In this document: positions 25,406 to 33,545 of the stretch, one piece after another
How the letters are laid out: the number at the start of each line of letters is the position of its first letter
Position numbering within the stretch: the stretch's first letter is position 1
NCBI RefSeq assembly: GCF_001434835.1
Contig: NZ_AZDV01000009.1
Coordinates: 25,837-89,836, forward strand
Direction of reading: 5' to 3'
Source of the DNA: Levilactobacillus acidifarinae DSM 19394 = JCM 15949
GTDB taxonomy: Bacteria; Bacillota; Bacilli; Lactobacillales; Lactobacillaceae
DNA: 64,000 nucleotides
Position numbers and translations under genes: made by a program
The notes under the pieces: model-generated
Seen by the model: only the letters and a program-made list of their open reading frames with translations
What the model was told of the DNA's origin: nothing
The model's database searches: none

Positions 25406-25419
25406 TGTATGCGCTTTCA
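25406..25419 (-). promoter_or_regulatory. Near-consensus cre site upstream of allC
   Basis: On the minus strand TGAAAGCGCATACA matches the cre consensus except at position 10. It lies about 40 bp upstream of the allC start, in the promoter interval of the allC-to-dehydrogenase transcript. Confidence 0.6.
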
Positions 25420-25588
25420 TAATTGCTATCATTGGACGCTTTAGCCAAAGATAATCCTTTTTTTGTCCACTATAACCTATACTGAATTAGATTAGAGGAG
25501 TCAGCGTTTCCGGCTAATCAATCATCATTTTAATGATTCCATGTACAGCCTGGAGGCGACCTATTTTAGCGCGTATTCTTCCCCAACT

Positions 25589-25624
25589 AAAAGGTGCTTG
25601 GCGGTCACCCACCAAGCACCCTTC
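25589..25624. terminator. Terminator after allB
   Basis: On the minus strand AGGGTGCTTGGTGG..GCCAAGCACCTTTTAG forms a strong hairpin 25 bp past the allB stop, with a short T tract. It separates the allP-allB unit from the allC operon. Confidence 0.75.
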
Positions 25625-25648
25625 GACTGTATTAATTGGTTAATCAGA

Positions 25649-27037
25649 TTATTCGGTCACGGCCGTTTGGGCCCCAGCTTTTTCGATAAATTGGCCAGGG
25701 AAGCCACTCACAACCCCTTGGTCCTGGCTGTAGATCGTTTGCCCCCGTAAGATGGTCTGGGCCACTTGGGCGCCAATCTGACGGCCAATGTATGGGCTGA
25801 TTTGGTTACGGTATTCCAAGTCTTCGGCCTTCAGCGTGTACGGTGCGTTGGGCTTGATCAACACGAAGTCCGCGTCTTTACCGACACTGATGCGACCCTT
25901 TTGGTCCAGGTTGTACCGGTCGGCCGGATTAGCCGCGATAATTTCAGCAAAGTGCTTCAACGACATCCCCCGCTTTTGAACGGCTTCGTCGTACATCACG
26001 TCCACGTCGTTTTGCACGCCCGGAATTCCCCCCCAGGCTTCAAACGCGTTATCCGTGTCCTTTAAGTCCGGCGTACATGGGGAATGGTCGGACGTCACGA
26101 AACTAATCGCGCCGGCTTCGACCCGGTCCCACAGCGCGTCTTTTTGCGCTTGTTCCCGGATTGGTGGGGAACACTTAACCACTGGTCCAATGGCGTCCAA
26201 TTCATCCTTGGTAAAGTACAGGTAGTGAACACAGGTTTCACAGGTAACGTCCACACCCTCGGCTCTCGCCTTGATGACTTCGTCGACACCTTCCTTGCAG
26301 GCCACGTGACAAATGTGAATCCGGCAACCCGTTTGCTTGGCCATGAAGATGGCCTTCTTGATGGCCATGACTTCGGTAAAGGCCGGTCGGGTATCCACGT
26401 AGTCCGCTAAGGTCGTCTTCCCCTCGGCCTTGGCAATCTCGCCTAAGCGGTCGGTAATCGCGGCATCTTCGGCGTGAATCGCTAAGACTTTCCCGGTCTT
26501 GGCAATCTGCTTCATCCCTTCGTACAGGGAGTAGTCGTCGACGTTTTCAAAGTCCCCGTCGATGGACCGATCCCCACAAGTGGCTAAGAAACACTTGTAG
26601 CCGGCAACACCACCGTCGTCCAGTTCTTGAATGCCCCCCTTTAAGTTGGTGGGCACCAAGCCCCCGAACGAGGCCACGTCGACCTTTAACTCGTCCTTAT
26701 GGGAATACTTTTCTTCCAGGGTCTTGCCGTCAACCGTTGCCGGAACCTGGTTTAATGGCATTTCCATGAAGGACGTGACCCCACCTTTGGCACAAGCGGC
26801 CGTCCCGGTGACGTATCCTTCCCATTGATCCCGGTAGCCGCCACCCATTGGTGTGATGTGCACGTGGGCGTCCACCATGCCGGGACTCACAACGAGACCT
26901 TGGGCATCGATAACCCGCTGACCATCCAAGTTCTCGCCGATGGCCGTAATCTTACCACCATCTACGGCAACGTCCGTGTTGACCCCACCGTCTTCGAGAA
27001 TCACTAACCCATTTTTAATGACTAATTCATGACTCAT
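25649..27037 (-). CDS. allB: Allantoinase
   Basis: A binuclear metal amidohydrolase that opens the hydantoin ring of allantoin to give allantoate. The 462-residue protein shows VDAHVHIT (His 58 and His 60), GYKCFLATCGDRS with the lysine expected to be carbamylated, LAIHAEDAAI, CRIHICHVAC and FVTSDHSPC (metal-binding Asp). The start follows GGAGGAAT, 3 bp after the permease stop, so the two genes are co-transcribed. The sequence matches the AllB branch better than dihydropyrimidinase or dihydroorotase. Confidence 0.95.
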   Translation of the reverse strand: MSHELVIKNGLVILEDGGVNTDVAVDGGKITAIGENLDGQRVIDAQGLVVSPGMVDAHVHITPMGGGYRDQWEGYVTGTAACAKGGVTSFMEMPLNQVPATVDGKTLEEKYSHKDELKVDVASFGGLVPTNLKGGIQELDDGGVAGYKCFLATCGDRSIDGDFENVDDYSLYEGMKQIAKTGKVLAIHAEDAAITDRLGEIAKAEGKTTLADYVDTRPAFTEVMAIKKAIFMAKQTGCRIHICHVACKEGVDEVIKARAEGVDVTCETCVHYLYFTKDELDAIGPVVKCSPPIREQAQKDALWDRVEAGAISFVTSDHSPCTPDLKDTDNAFEAWGGIPGVQNDVDVMYDEAVQKRGMSLKHFAEIIAANPADRYNLDQKGRISVGKDADFVLIKPNAPYTLKAEDLEYRNQISPYIGRQIGAQVAQTILRGQTIYSQDQGVVSGFPGQFIEKAGAQTAVTE

Positions 27038-27040
27038 GTC

Positions 27041-28549
27041 TTATTCCTCCTTTATTTCTTGGTTTACATTCTGGTCGATTGGGGCTACGTCGCGTTTGGC
27101 CACGAGCCACTTGAGACCCAGATAAATCAGAAATGCCGAGATAAATCCAACAAACCATGATAAATCAGACACGACTTTCAGACCGGAAATAAATTGACCG
27201 CTCAGCGATAACAGCAAGGCTAAAATGGTCGCAATGTAGGCCGATTTATTCACACCGTGATATAAAACGTCTTTGTCCTTGTTCAAATCCATGTAAAGCT
27301 CATCTAAATTTTCGTGTCGCTTATGAATAAAGAAGTAGTTGGCAATCATCACCCCAGCAACCGGTCCTAAGACCGCCCCGATACCGTTCAAGAAAATAAA
27401 AATACTATCAGAATTTTCCATTAATTTCCAGGGCATAATCAGGAAACTGATGAGACTGGCAATGATGACCCCACTTCGATAAGTCAGGTGTTTCGGGAAC
27501 AACGCCGTTAACTGGTACCCGGCGGGAATAATGTTCCCCGTGGCATTCGTTGAGATTGTCGTTAGTAAGAAAACCGCCATTGAAATAATAATTGCGGGAA
27601 AGCTGTCCCACCGCTCAACAATATTTAAAACGTTCCATTCTTGGATGTTATAGTGAATCGACCCACCGATTAAGATAACAACACTAGAAAACGCGAAGAT
27701 TAAGTACCCTACCGACAATCCTAAGGTCTGCCCGACGACTTGCGCCTTGGTGGACTTGGCATTTTGCGTAAAATCCGCAATACTCGTCCCCGGCGCCGCC
27801 CACACGGCAATCACTGAGTTAAAAATAATGAAGTAGACCAACAACGGGTTCACATGAGTCGTGGCGGTAATGTGATACGCCAGGATCGGACCTAAGCCAC
27901 CGGCCCCCCAGATTGCCCAAATTGCCATCCCCCCAAAAACCACGTAGATGAGTGGACTGAGAATAGCGGTAAACTTGTTTAGAATATCGCCACCCCCGAA
28001 ACCGACTAACACGTTTAAAATCCAGAAAATCGTAAACGAAATTAAGCCGGGGATGCTAATCCCCAAAATTTTGGTCGAGCCACCAATTTGGAGAAACCCG
28101 GGCCAGATCTTGCCCAGCATAATCAGCAAAGCCAAAGATCCGGTATAGGTTTGAAGGCCAAACCACGCGATTGCGGCAACGCAACCCCGCAGAAAGCCTG
28201 GTAGCTTCGCCCCGAGATTTCCATAGGCTGAACGAAGATGCATGGCGAAGGGGATGCCGTACTTGGAGCCCACGATTCCGTTACAAGCCATGAAGGCTGA
28301 GACGAAAAAGGCACTCAAGAAGATGGCGAGCATCACGTTAAGGGGCGATAACCCCAGAAACAGAAAGCCCCCGACTGCCGCGTAATTGGGAATGTTATGG
28401 ATGGAGCCCATCCACAACGTAAAGAAATTACCGGTACCCATGTTCCGCTTTTCTTTGGTCTTGGGTAACAAATCCTCGTTATACCCGCGGGCTTTAAAAA
28501 CCGCAACTTGTTGTTCGGTGATGTTTTCATACTGGTCGTCCGTTTTCAC
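27041..28549 (-). CDS. NCS1-family allantoin permease
   Basis: A 502-residue membrane transporter with about twelve helices, of the nucleobase:cation symporter-1 family that includes PucI and AllP/YbbW. The N-terminal region reads NEDLLPKTKEKRNMGTGNFFTLWMGS, the NCS1 start region. It continues NIPNYAAVGGFL, GSKYGIPFAMHLRSAYG and GTSIADFTQNA. The gene starts at GTG behind AAGGGGG and is directly followed by allantoinase, which supports allantoin as substrate. A near-cre about 175 bp upstream suggests catabolite control. Confidence 0.92.
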   Translation of the reverse strand: MKTDDQYENITEQQVAVFKARGYNEDLLPKTKEKRNMGTGNFFTLWMGSIHNIPNYAAVGGFLFLGLSPLNVMLAIFLSAFFVSAFMACNGIVGSKYGIPFAMHLRSAYGNLGAKLPGFLRGCVAAIAWFGLQTYTGSLALLIMLGKIWPGFLQIGGSTKILGISIPGLISFTIFWILNVLVGFGGGDILNKFTAILSPLIYVVFGGMAIWAIWGAGGLGPILAYHITATTHVNPLLVYFIIFNSVIAVWAAPGTSIADFTQNAKSTKAQVVGQTLGLSVGYLIFAFSSVVILIGGSIHYNIQEWNVLNIVERWDSFPAIIISMAVFLLTTISTNATGNIIPAGYQLTALFPKHLTYRSGVIIASLISFLIMPWKLMENSDSIFIFLNGIGAVLGPVAGVMIANYFFIHKRHENLDELYMDLNKDKDVLYHGVNKSAYIATILALLLSLSGQFISGLKVVSDLSWFVGFISAFLIYLGLKWLVAKRDVAPIDQNVNQEIKEE

Positions 28550-28722
28550 CGCGAAACCCCCTTAGTACATTTAAAACTCACCTTCATTACAGGAAGATCT
28601 CGATAAATAGCCTGACCGACTAACTCAAATGCAACCGTCCGCGCGAACTAAACTTCATTTGATCATAATCTGATAACCGTTAGTTTCATTCAATTAAACT
28701 TGTGCTATTTACCAGTTCCAAT

Positions 28723-28736
28723 TGTAAGCGGTTTCT
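28723..28736 (-). promoter_or_regulatory. Near-consensus cre site between permease and hydrolase
   Basis: AGAAACCGCTTACA on the minus strand matches the cre consensus at 13 of 14 positions. It could act on the permease promoter. Confidence 0.55.
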
Positions 28737-28811
28737 TTTTGCGGGGCATTGTCCACTTTGACCAGAAAAAAATTTGCTTTTGTCATTTTAAAAAATTCTG
28801 ATTTGCTAAAA

Positions 28812-28825
28812 TGTAAGCGTATACA
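28812..28825 (+). promoter_or_regulatory. Near-consensus cre site before the alpha/beta hydrolase
   Basis: TGTAAGCGTATACA matches the cre consensus at 13 of 14 positions. It lies 25 bp before the hydrolase start and just after a TAAAAT hexamer, where CcpA would block initiation. Confidence 0.6.
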
Positions 28826-28850
28826 CTTAAAGGAAGGAGTGCTCGTTACC

Positions 28851-29693
28851 ATGGAAGCGCAAATTATTTCATTGAATCACCACGCCAACGTCTCGCTTAA
28901 AGCGACCCACTACGAAAGTCCCCGCCCGCTAAAGGGAACCATTCTGTACCTTCACGGTGGGGGGCTAGAATTCGGCCAACGTGACGATCTGCCCCGGCCC
29001 TACCTCCAACAATTCGTGGACGCCGGTTACCAGGTCATCACGCTCGATTACTTACTGGCACCCGAAAGTAAACTGGACGTCATTTTAGCTGTCCTTAAGG
29101 AAAGTATCGCCACGTTACAAACCAAGCTCACCCTAACCAGCAACCTCTACTTGATGGGACGTTCCGCCGGCGCCTATCTGGGTTACCTGCTCCTGCGAGA
29201 TGGTCTGCCTGCCCACGCCTTTCTCGATCTCTACGGGTATGCCGGGCTCAACCACCCCGAGTTCCGCCGGCCGGCCGAGTTCTACACCGCCTTTCCCGCG
29301 GTCCCGCCCATGCAGGCTCAAGCCCTGGTACAAGACCAACCGTTGGTCACGGGCGCCCTCAAGGACCGTTACCCCCTCTACGTTTCCAGTCGTCAATTTG
29401 GCACCTGGTTAAGTCAGATTCTGCCCAGTATCCGTGATGCGGACCAGTATTCACTGACCACCGCCGAACTGGCGCAGTTGCCGCCCACCCTGTCGTTCCA
29501 TAGTCGTCACGATCCCGATATCCCGTTTGCCGCCGCTCAACTCGCCACGCAAGCCATTCCCGCGGCCCAGCTCATCCCCGTTGCGGGCCACGAGCACGAC
29601 TTCGACCGCACCGTGACCCCGACGACCCAGGCGTACTATCAAACCATGATTGACTTCTTGGCGGACCCGCAAGCCCAAGCATTGGTCTCCTAA
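28851..29693 (+). CDS. Alpha/beta hydrolase (esterase-like)
   Basis: A 280-residue cytosolic alpha/beta hydrolase. It shows the oxyanion motif YLHGGGLEFG near residue 45 and the nucleophile elbow MGRSAGAY (GxSxG) near 103. A probable acid lies in SRHDPDIPF and the catalytic His in AGHEHDFD. The start is the ATG at 28851 behind AAGGAAGGAG; a longer upstream frame has no ribosome binding site. It diverges from the allantoin permease and has a cre at its start. A role in ureide or related ester breakdown is possible but unsupported beyond context. Confidence 0.85.
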   Translation: MEAQIISLNHHANVSLKATHYESPRPLKGTILYLHGGGLEFGQRDDLPRPYLQQFVDAGYQVITLDYLLAPESKLDVILAVLKESIATLQTKLTLTSNLYLMGRSAGAYLGYLLLRDGLPAHAFLDLYGYAGLNHPEFRRPAEFYTAFPAVPPMQAQALVQDQPLVTGALKDRYPLYVSSRQFGTWLSQILPSIRDADQYSLTTAELAQLPPTLSFHSRHDPDIPFAAAQLATQAIPAAQLIPVAGHEHDFDRTVTPTTQAYYQTMIDFLADPQAQALVS

Positions 29694-29696
29694 ATC

Positions 29697-29755
29697 AAAC
29701 GACTTCCCCGGTTACGACGGTGTTTGAGGCACCGCCGCAACCGGGGAAGTCGTTT
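29697..29755. terminator. Bidirectional terminator between the hydrolase and GH8 genes
   Basis: A very long hairpin: AAACGACTTCCCCGGTT pairs with AACCGGGGAAGTCGTTT around an inner CGGTG/CACCG stem. It lies between two convergent genes. Confidence 0.85.
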
Positions 29756-29779
29756 AGTTAATCATCAAAGTTAACTGGA

Positions 29780-30943
29780 TCATCGTTTTAGCCGCCCACT
29801 CTGGACCAACATTAGCGTCTGGAGAGTTGCCGGGTAATAGTCCTTTGTCGGCAAAGCCGCCGTCAACGTCTGGACGTATTGGCGACTCAGGTTCTGATCC
29901 CCTATCGTTTGCGCCGCGTAGGCTAGTGGCGCGGTAAAGGCCTGGTTGGTGTAAGCGACCGTGGCCTTGCCCGTCAAAGTATAACCGGCCTTAATCGACC
30001 GTTGTTTGGCAAAGAACCGCAACATTTTCTGCACGATTTGGCGGCTCACCTGGCTGTGTGAGCGCTGGTAGTCGAGCGCCACCCGCCACGGAATTCGGCA
30101 GGCGTTGAACCCGTACTGGTTATCGCGGACTGAGGAGACCTGGCGCGCTCGCACCGTCCCGATTCGCCGACTGGTCCCGCTGACCGTCACAAAGTCAGCC
30201 ATCAAGCCCGTCGCGTGTTGGCGACTCAAGACCTGTAAGGTACTCTGACTATTCTGTGCGACCCGCGTCCAACTCCCATCACCGGTATAGCTCGCAAACT
30301 TACGGAAGTACGCCGTAATCAAGTCGGACGGTCGGACCAGGTTAGCCGTATTAGCGGCCGTGGCCCAGTTGCCGACCTTGGGTAAATGCGTGACCGAGTT
30401 GAGCTCCTGACGTTTAATGGCGCGCAGTAACTGCTTAGCCAGTTGCCCATAATTCAGACTGCCCCGACCATGCCAGTGCTCATCGGCGAGAATCAGCGCG
30501 TAAGCGATATCCAAGTCCCCGTCGGTCGCACTGGTCTTTTCGGCCGTGGTACTGACCATCTTCCCCTGACGTTGTGTCTGGCGCCAGGCCATCAGTGGAT
30601 TGGTCCGACTAATGCGATGGGCCAGATAATAGCGGGTCAGTTGATCAAACGTTGCTCGGGAGGCCAGACCTTGACGCGCCGCCTGCACCGTGATTAACAT
30701 CCCGTAGCCCTGCGCCTCCGACAAAGTCTGTACCGCCCCCGTACTAGTGGTCTGCACGAAGCGTTGTCGTCCTTGTCCTTTCAGGTAGGTCTTTTGCCAG
30801 GCCTGATAGTGGGTTTTAATCGTCGTGGTTTTGACCATCGCCGTGGCTTGGGGCCGCTGCGTTTTATAGATCGCCGTCCCGACCGCTAACGCAACCAAGA
30901 TAATCAGGGCCCCTAAAAGCCATTGATACTTATGTCGTCTCAC
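29780..30943 (-). CDS. Glycoside hydrolase family 8 protein, membrane-anchored
   Basis: GH8 enzymes cut beta-1,4-linked glycans. This about 387-residue protein has an N-terminal membrane anchor (about residues 8-26, LLGALIILVALAVG), placing the enzyme outside the cell. Motifs: SEAQGYGMLITV with the probable acid Glu, and SATDGDLDIAYALILAD with the conserved Asp. RPSDLITAYFRKFA follows. The GTG at 30943 is 8 bases past AGGAGG; a TTG one codon earlier is also possible. It is the last gene of a GGDEF-GT2-GH8 operon, the arrangement of bacterial cellulose and Listeria Pss exopolysaccharide loci, so it probably trims the polymer made by its neighbour. Confidence 0.88.
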   Translation of the reverse strand: MRRHKYQWLLGALIILVALAVGTAIYKTQRPQATAMVKTTTIKTHYQAWQKTYLKGQGRQRFVQTTSTGAVQTLSEAQGYGMLITVQAARQGLASRATFDQLTRYYLAHRISRTNPLMAWRQTQRQGKMVSTTAEKTSATDGDLDIAYALILADEHWHGRGSLNYGQLAKQLLRAIKRQELNSVTHLPKVGNWATAANTANLVRPSDLITAYFRKFASYTGDGSWTRVAQNSQSTLQVLSRQHATGLMADFVTVSGTSRRIGTVRARQVSSVRDNQYGFNACRIPWRVALDYQRSHSQVSRQIVQKMLRFFAKQRSIKAGYTLTGKATVAYTNQAFTAPLAYAAQTIGDQNLSRQYVQTLTAALPTKDYYPATLQTLMLVQSGRLKR

Positions 30944-30955
30944 CAACTCCGCCTC

Positions 30956-32254
30956 CTAAAATCGTTGGGTCTTGTACCAGTGCGTGTGCCGTTGCCCGGT
31001 CACCTTGTCGCGCGCCATGTCGGCCATTGCCGCCACCGACACCACGATGAACAACTGGGCATAGGTGAAGTACGACGCCAGCGTGTATAGAAAATTGGTG
31101 ACCGTCGCCTGCCCGTAATCACTAGCCAAGGCGATGTTCATCTGAACTAGGTACAGGTAAAACATCAGCACCCAGTTGATCAAGAAGAGGGTCGCCAGTG
31201 GCCCACCCAAGGACACTAACTGGTGTACACCCGGAATCGCGAGCTGGGCAGTCCCCAGTAACACGTTAATCAGAAAAATCCCGTTGGAAATCACGATAGC
31301 GGCGTTGAACCAGAAAAAAGTGCACACGTAATAGAACACCTCTAACTTGATCCGCCAAGGGGTGCGATCGAACAGGTGCTTGACGTTTGCCATGATGACC
31401 TCGTAATTGCCCCGCGCCCAGCGTTTCCGCTGATTGTAGTAAGCAAATAACGTCTCCGGTTCCTGTTGAAAGGCCTCGGCGCGGTGGGCCAAAGCAATCA
31501 GCTTTCCCGCGCGCATTAGGCTAAACGAAATGGCGGTGTCCTCGGTCAACGCGCCGTCGTTCCAGCCACCGATGCTTTGCACGATTTTCTTATTGATGAT
31601 GAAGTTAGTTCCGGGAATCCGACCAATCTTAAAGAGTTGCCACAACCCCGTATGCTGGATGCGTTGAGTATTCACGATCTCTAAGTTAATGCACCGGGTC
31701 AAAAAATTCTGTTGATAGTTCCGGGTCTTATTGCGGCCAAACGCCGCCGCATACCGTTCGGGATCTTCCAGGACCTTTTGCACCAGAAAATACAGCGCAT
31801 TAGTCTCCGGTGCCGCATCCGCGTCGTACACCCCCAGGTATTCGCCCTGGGCAATTTTTAACGCGTCGTTGAGGACCCCGGCCTTGCCCCCGCTCCCGGT
31901 TCGTTCAATCACGGTCAGTTGGTGATCGGCAAACTCGGGCCGCTGGGCTAACGCCCGAACCCGCGCGGCCGTCTGATCCTGACAGTTATCGGCGTAAACC
32001 AGTAGTTCGAAGCGCGTCACCGGGTAGTTTAAGGTCAAAATCGCCCGGACCGTCTCTTGAATCACCAGCTCTTCGTTATGGGCCGGGACAACCAACGTCA
32101 CCATGGGATACCGGGCAAGCGGTGGCAAATGCTCGACGTCCGTGTGGTGGAGGTGTTTAAAGATAAAAATGACGCCCCCACTGAGAGTCACGATGGTCAT
32201 CACTAAGGACAACCAGATGGTAATAATGGCAATGACGTATAAATAATCGAGCAC
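30956..32254 (-). CDS. Processive family 2 glycosyltransferase (exopolysaccharide synthase)
   Basis: A 432-residue membrane glycosyltransferase that should polymerise a beta-linked polysaccharide and pass it across the membrane. One N-terminal helix (about 5-32) precedes the GT2 domain with VPAHNEE, YADNCQDQT, VYDADAAP, GALTEDTAIS (TED acid) and QRKRWARGN (QxxRW). Three or four C-terminal helices follow, with HWYKTQRF at the end. It starts at GTG, overlapping the region just after the small membrane gene's stop. The sugar is not predictable from these motifs; no PilZ domain is present. Confidence 0.92.
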   Translation of the reverse strand: MLDYLYVIAIITIWLSLVMTIVTLSGGVIFIFKHLHHTDVEHLPPLARYPMVTLVVPAHNEELVIQETVRAILTLNYPVTRFELLVYADNCQDQTAARVRALAQRPEFADHQLTVIERTGSGGKAGVLNDALKIAQGEYLGVYDADAAPETNALYFLVQKVLEDPERYAAAFGRNKTRNYQQNFLTRCINLEIVNTQRIQHTGLWQLFKIGRIPGTNFIINKKIVQSIGGWNDGALTEDTAISFSLMRAGKLIALAHRAEAFQQEPETLFAYYNQRKRWARGNYEVIMANVKHLFDRTPWRIKLEVFYYVCTFFWFNAAIVISNGIFLINVLLGTAQLAIPGVHQLVSLGGPLATLFLINWVLMFYLYLVQMNIALASDYGQATVTNFLYTLASYFTYAQLFIVVSVAAMADMARDKVTGQRHTHWYKTQRF

Positions 32255-32255
32255 G

Positions 32256-32393
32256 TTATTTTCCTTCCGTATTGAAGTGGCGCACCGTCCGTTTGAAGAT
32301 CAGCCACCAGCAGACCGCTAACACCCCGACCGCCACGCCGAATAGGACGGTGACCGTCAAGCTCACGGGGAGCAACCAAGCAAAATTTCCCAT
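32256..32393 (-). CDS. 45-residue single-pass membrane protein in the exopolysaccharide operon
   Basis: A short gene with start ATG at 32391-32393 behind GGAGGAAAG, ending at TAA 2 bp before the synthase GTG. The product begins MGNFAWLLPVSLTV. It has one long hydrophobic helix (about residues 6-33) and a basic tail (IFKRTVRHFNTEGK). It is 11 bp downstream of the GGDEF gene. Tight spacing on both sides and the good ribosome binding site argue that it is real. By position it may be a small partner of the synthase, like other small auxiliary subunits of GT2 synthases; this is inference. Confidence 0.72.
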   Translation of the reverse strand: MGNFAWLLPVSLTVTVLFGVAVGVLAVCWWLIFKRTVRHFNTEGK

Positions 32394-32404
32394 TGTCTTT
32401 CCTC

Positions 32405-33274
32405 CTAAAGGTATTCCTTCACGATATCCGTTTCCGCACTCCGTTCCAATTGAGCGAGCGCGTCTTCCACGCTACGATTGGCCACCGTGTCTTGGGTGGC
32501 GTAAGAAACCTGTCCAATCCGTAAGACCAAGGCATCGCGCGCCAAGCCAAACCGCTCGGCCATATCGTCGATGTTCGTTTTGAGTTTGGTCTTCATGATT
32601 GGCGCGGTCGCTTCCCCTAGCATCGGGGATAGGATCACGAACTTTCCCAACCCGATGTAATAGAGGTGATCGACCGTAAACAACATGGGTTCCAGGTGTT
32701 GGGCCGTGGCCCGCAGCAATTCGTTAAACCGTGCATTTCCCAGATAGTTCACTAAACTTTCTAAAAAGTCAATTTTAACCATGGTGAGGGTGAACCGGTA
32801 ATCCTGGTCGTGATAAAAGACCAGCTTCAGTTCCTGTTGCACGTCCTGCCGTAAGGCGCGGTCGTTCAGGACCCCGGTAATCACCTCGTAATCCGGTTTT
32901 TCTTGCTGAAGCTGGGCCAATTGATCGGCTAGCGCCTTTCGTTTTAATAATTGATGGTCCAGAAGATACATCAAATACGTCGTGAGTGGCGTGATGGTGA
33001 GCAGCGCAATGGCCGCCCAAAAATACATGTCACGGGTATAGGGCATCAGGAGCATCAGGCCCCCGGCACTCATACTGACAAACGATAGAACGCTCCCCAG
33101 AATAATGTAGGTCGTCCGTCCTAATAATAACCCGAGGCCAAAAGCGCCCGCTACCAGCAGGAAATTGAGCCATGACCCGTTGATCACGCTAAGGTACAGC
33201 AAGGCATACTGGTAGACCAAGATTAGCAGCATCCCCACGAAAACTAGATTATCAACGGTTTTTAATTTCATCAC
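32405..33274 (-). CDS. Membrane protein with degenerate GGDEF domain
   Basis: About 289 residues. The N-terminal half has some six hydrophobic segments (to about residue 120), then a short coiled region (HQLLKRKALADQLAQLQQEK) and a GGDEF-like fold. Where an active diguanylate cyclase has GGDEF, this protein reads YYIGLGKFVILSPM, so catalytic residues are missing. The start is either GTG (33274) or the adjacent ATG, behind AAGGAG. As first gene of the operon it probably senses or binds something, as the degenerate GGDEF protein PssE does in Listeria. Whether c-di-GMP exists in this organism cannot be judged from the window. Confidence 0.78.
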   Translation of the reverse strand: MMKLKTVDNLVFVGMLLILVYQYALLYLSVINGSWLNFLLVAGAFGLGLLLGRTTYIILGSVLSFVSMSAGGLMLLMPYTRDMYFWAAIALLTITPLTTYLMYLLDHQLLKRKALADQLAQLQQEKPDYEVITGVLNDRALRQDVQQELKLVFYHDQDYRFTLTMVKIDFLESLVNYLGNARFNELLRATAQHLEPMLFTVDHLYYIGLGKFVILSPMLGEATAPIMKTKLKTNIDDMAERFGLARDALVLRIGQVSYATQDTVANRSVEDALAQLERSAETDIVKEYL

Positions 33275-33469
33275 GCAATTTCCAACTCCTTTTTTTCGCA
33301 ATTTCTTACCAGACTACCACGGAACGCTTAAAACGTCACTAGTTTACAAATTATTTATAGAATAAATTAATCGCTTAAGACGTAAAACGTTTAAACAATT
33401 CGCGGATGGCCTCGCAAAATTAATTGGTCAGCCTTCCAAAACCGCCTTAATTACCCGCTCCAGAGACCT

Positions 33470-33512
33470 TTTACACAATCAACATCAATTCTTTACATCC
33501 CCCTGGTATCCT
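33470..33512 (+). promoter_or_regulatory. Promoter with paired TTTACA boxes, phosphatase gene 1
   Basis: TTTACA at 33470 and again at 33492 (22 bp apart) flank a CAACATC block. An extended -10 TGGTATCCT ends at 33512. The same elements occur at the same spacing before the second phosphatase gene. There is no good -35, which suggests an activator bound to the repeats. Confidence 0.6.
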
Positions 33513-33545
33513 CAGCTAATCACCCATTTTGAGGAGGAAATTTTC

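Larger units (their letters stand above)
28550..28850. other. Divergent control region of permease and hydrolase
   Basis: This 300-bp gap between two divergent genes must hold promoters in both directions. Two cre-like sites (28723-28736 and 28812-28825) and an AT-rich centre are visible. A TAAAAT hexamer with an upstream TG lies near 28804-28812 and could serve the hydrolase. A PucR operator is expected here but cannot be identified by eye. Confidence 0.55.
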
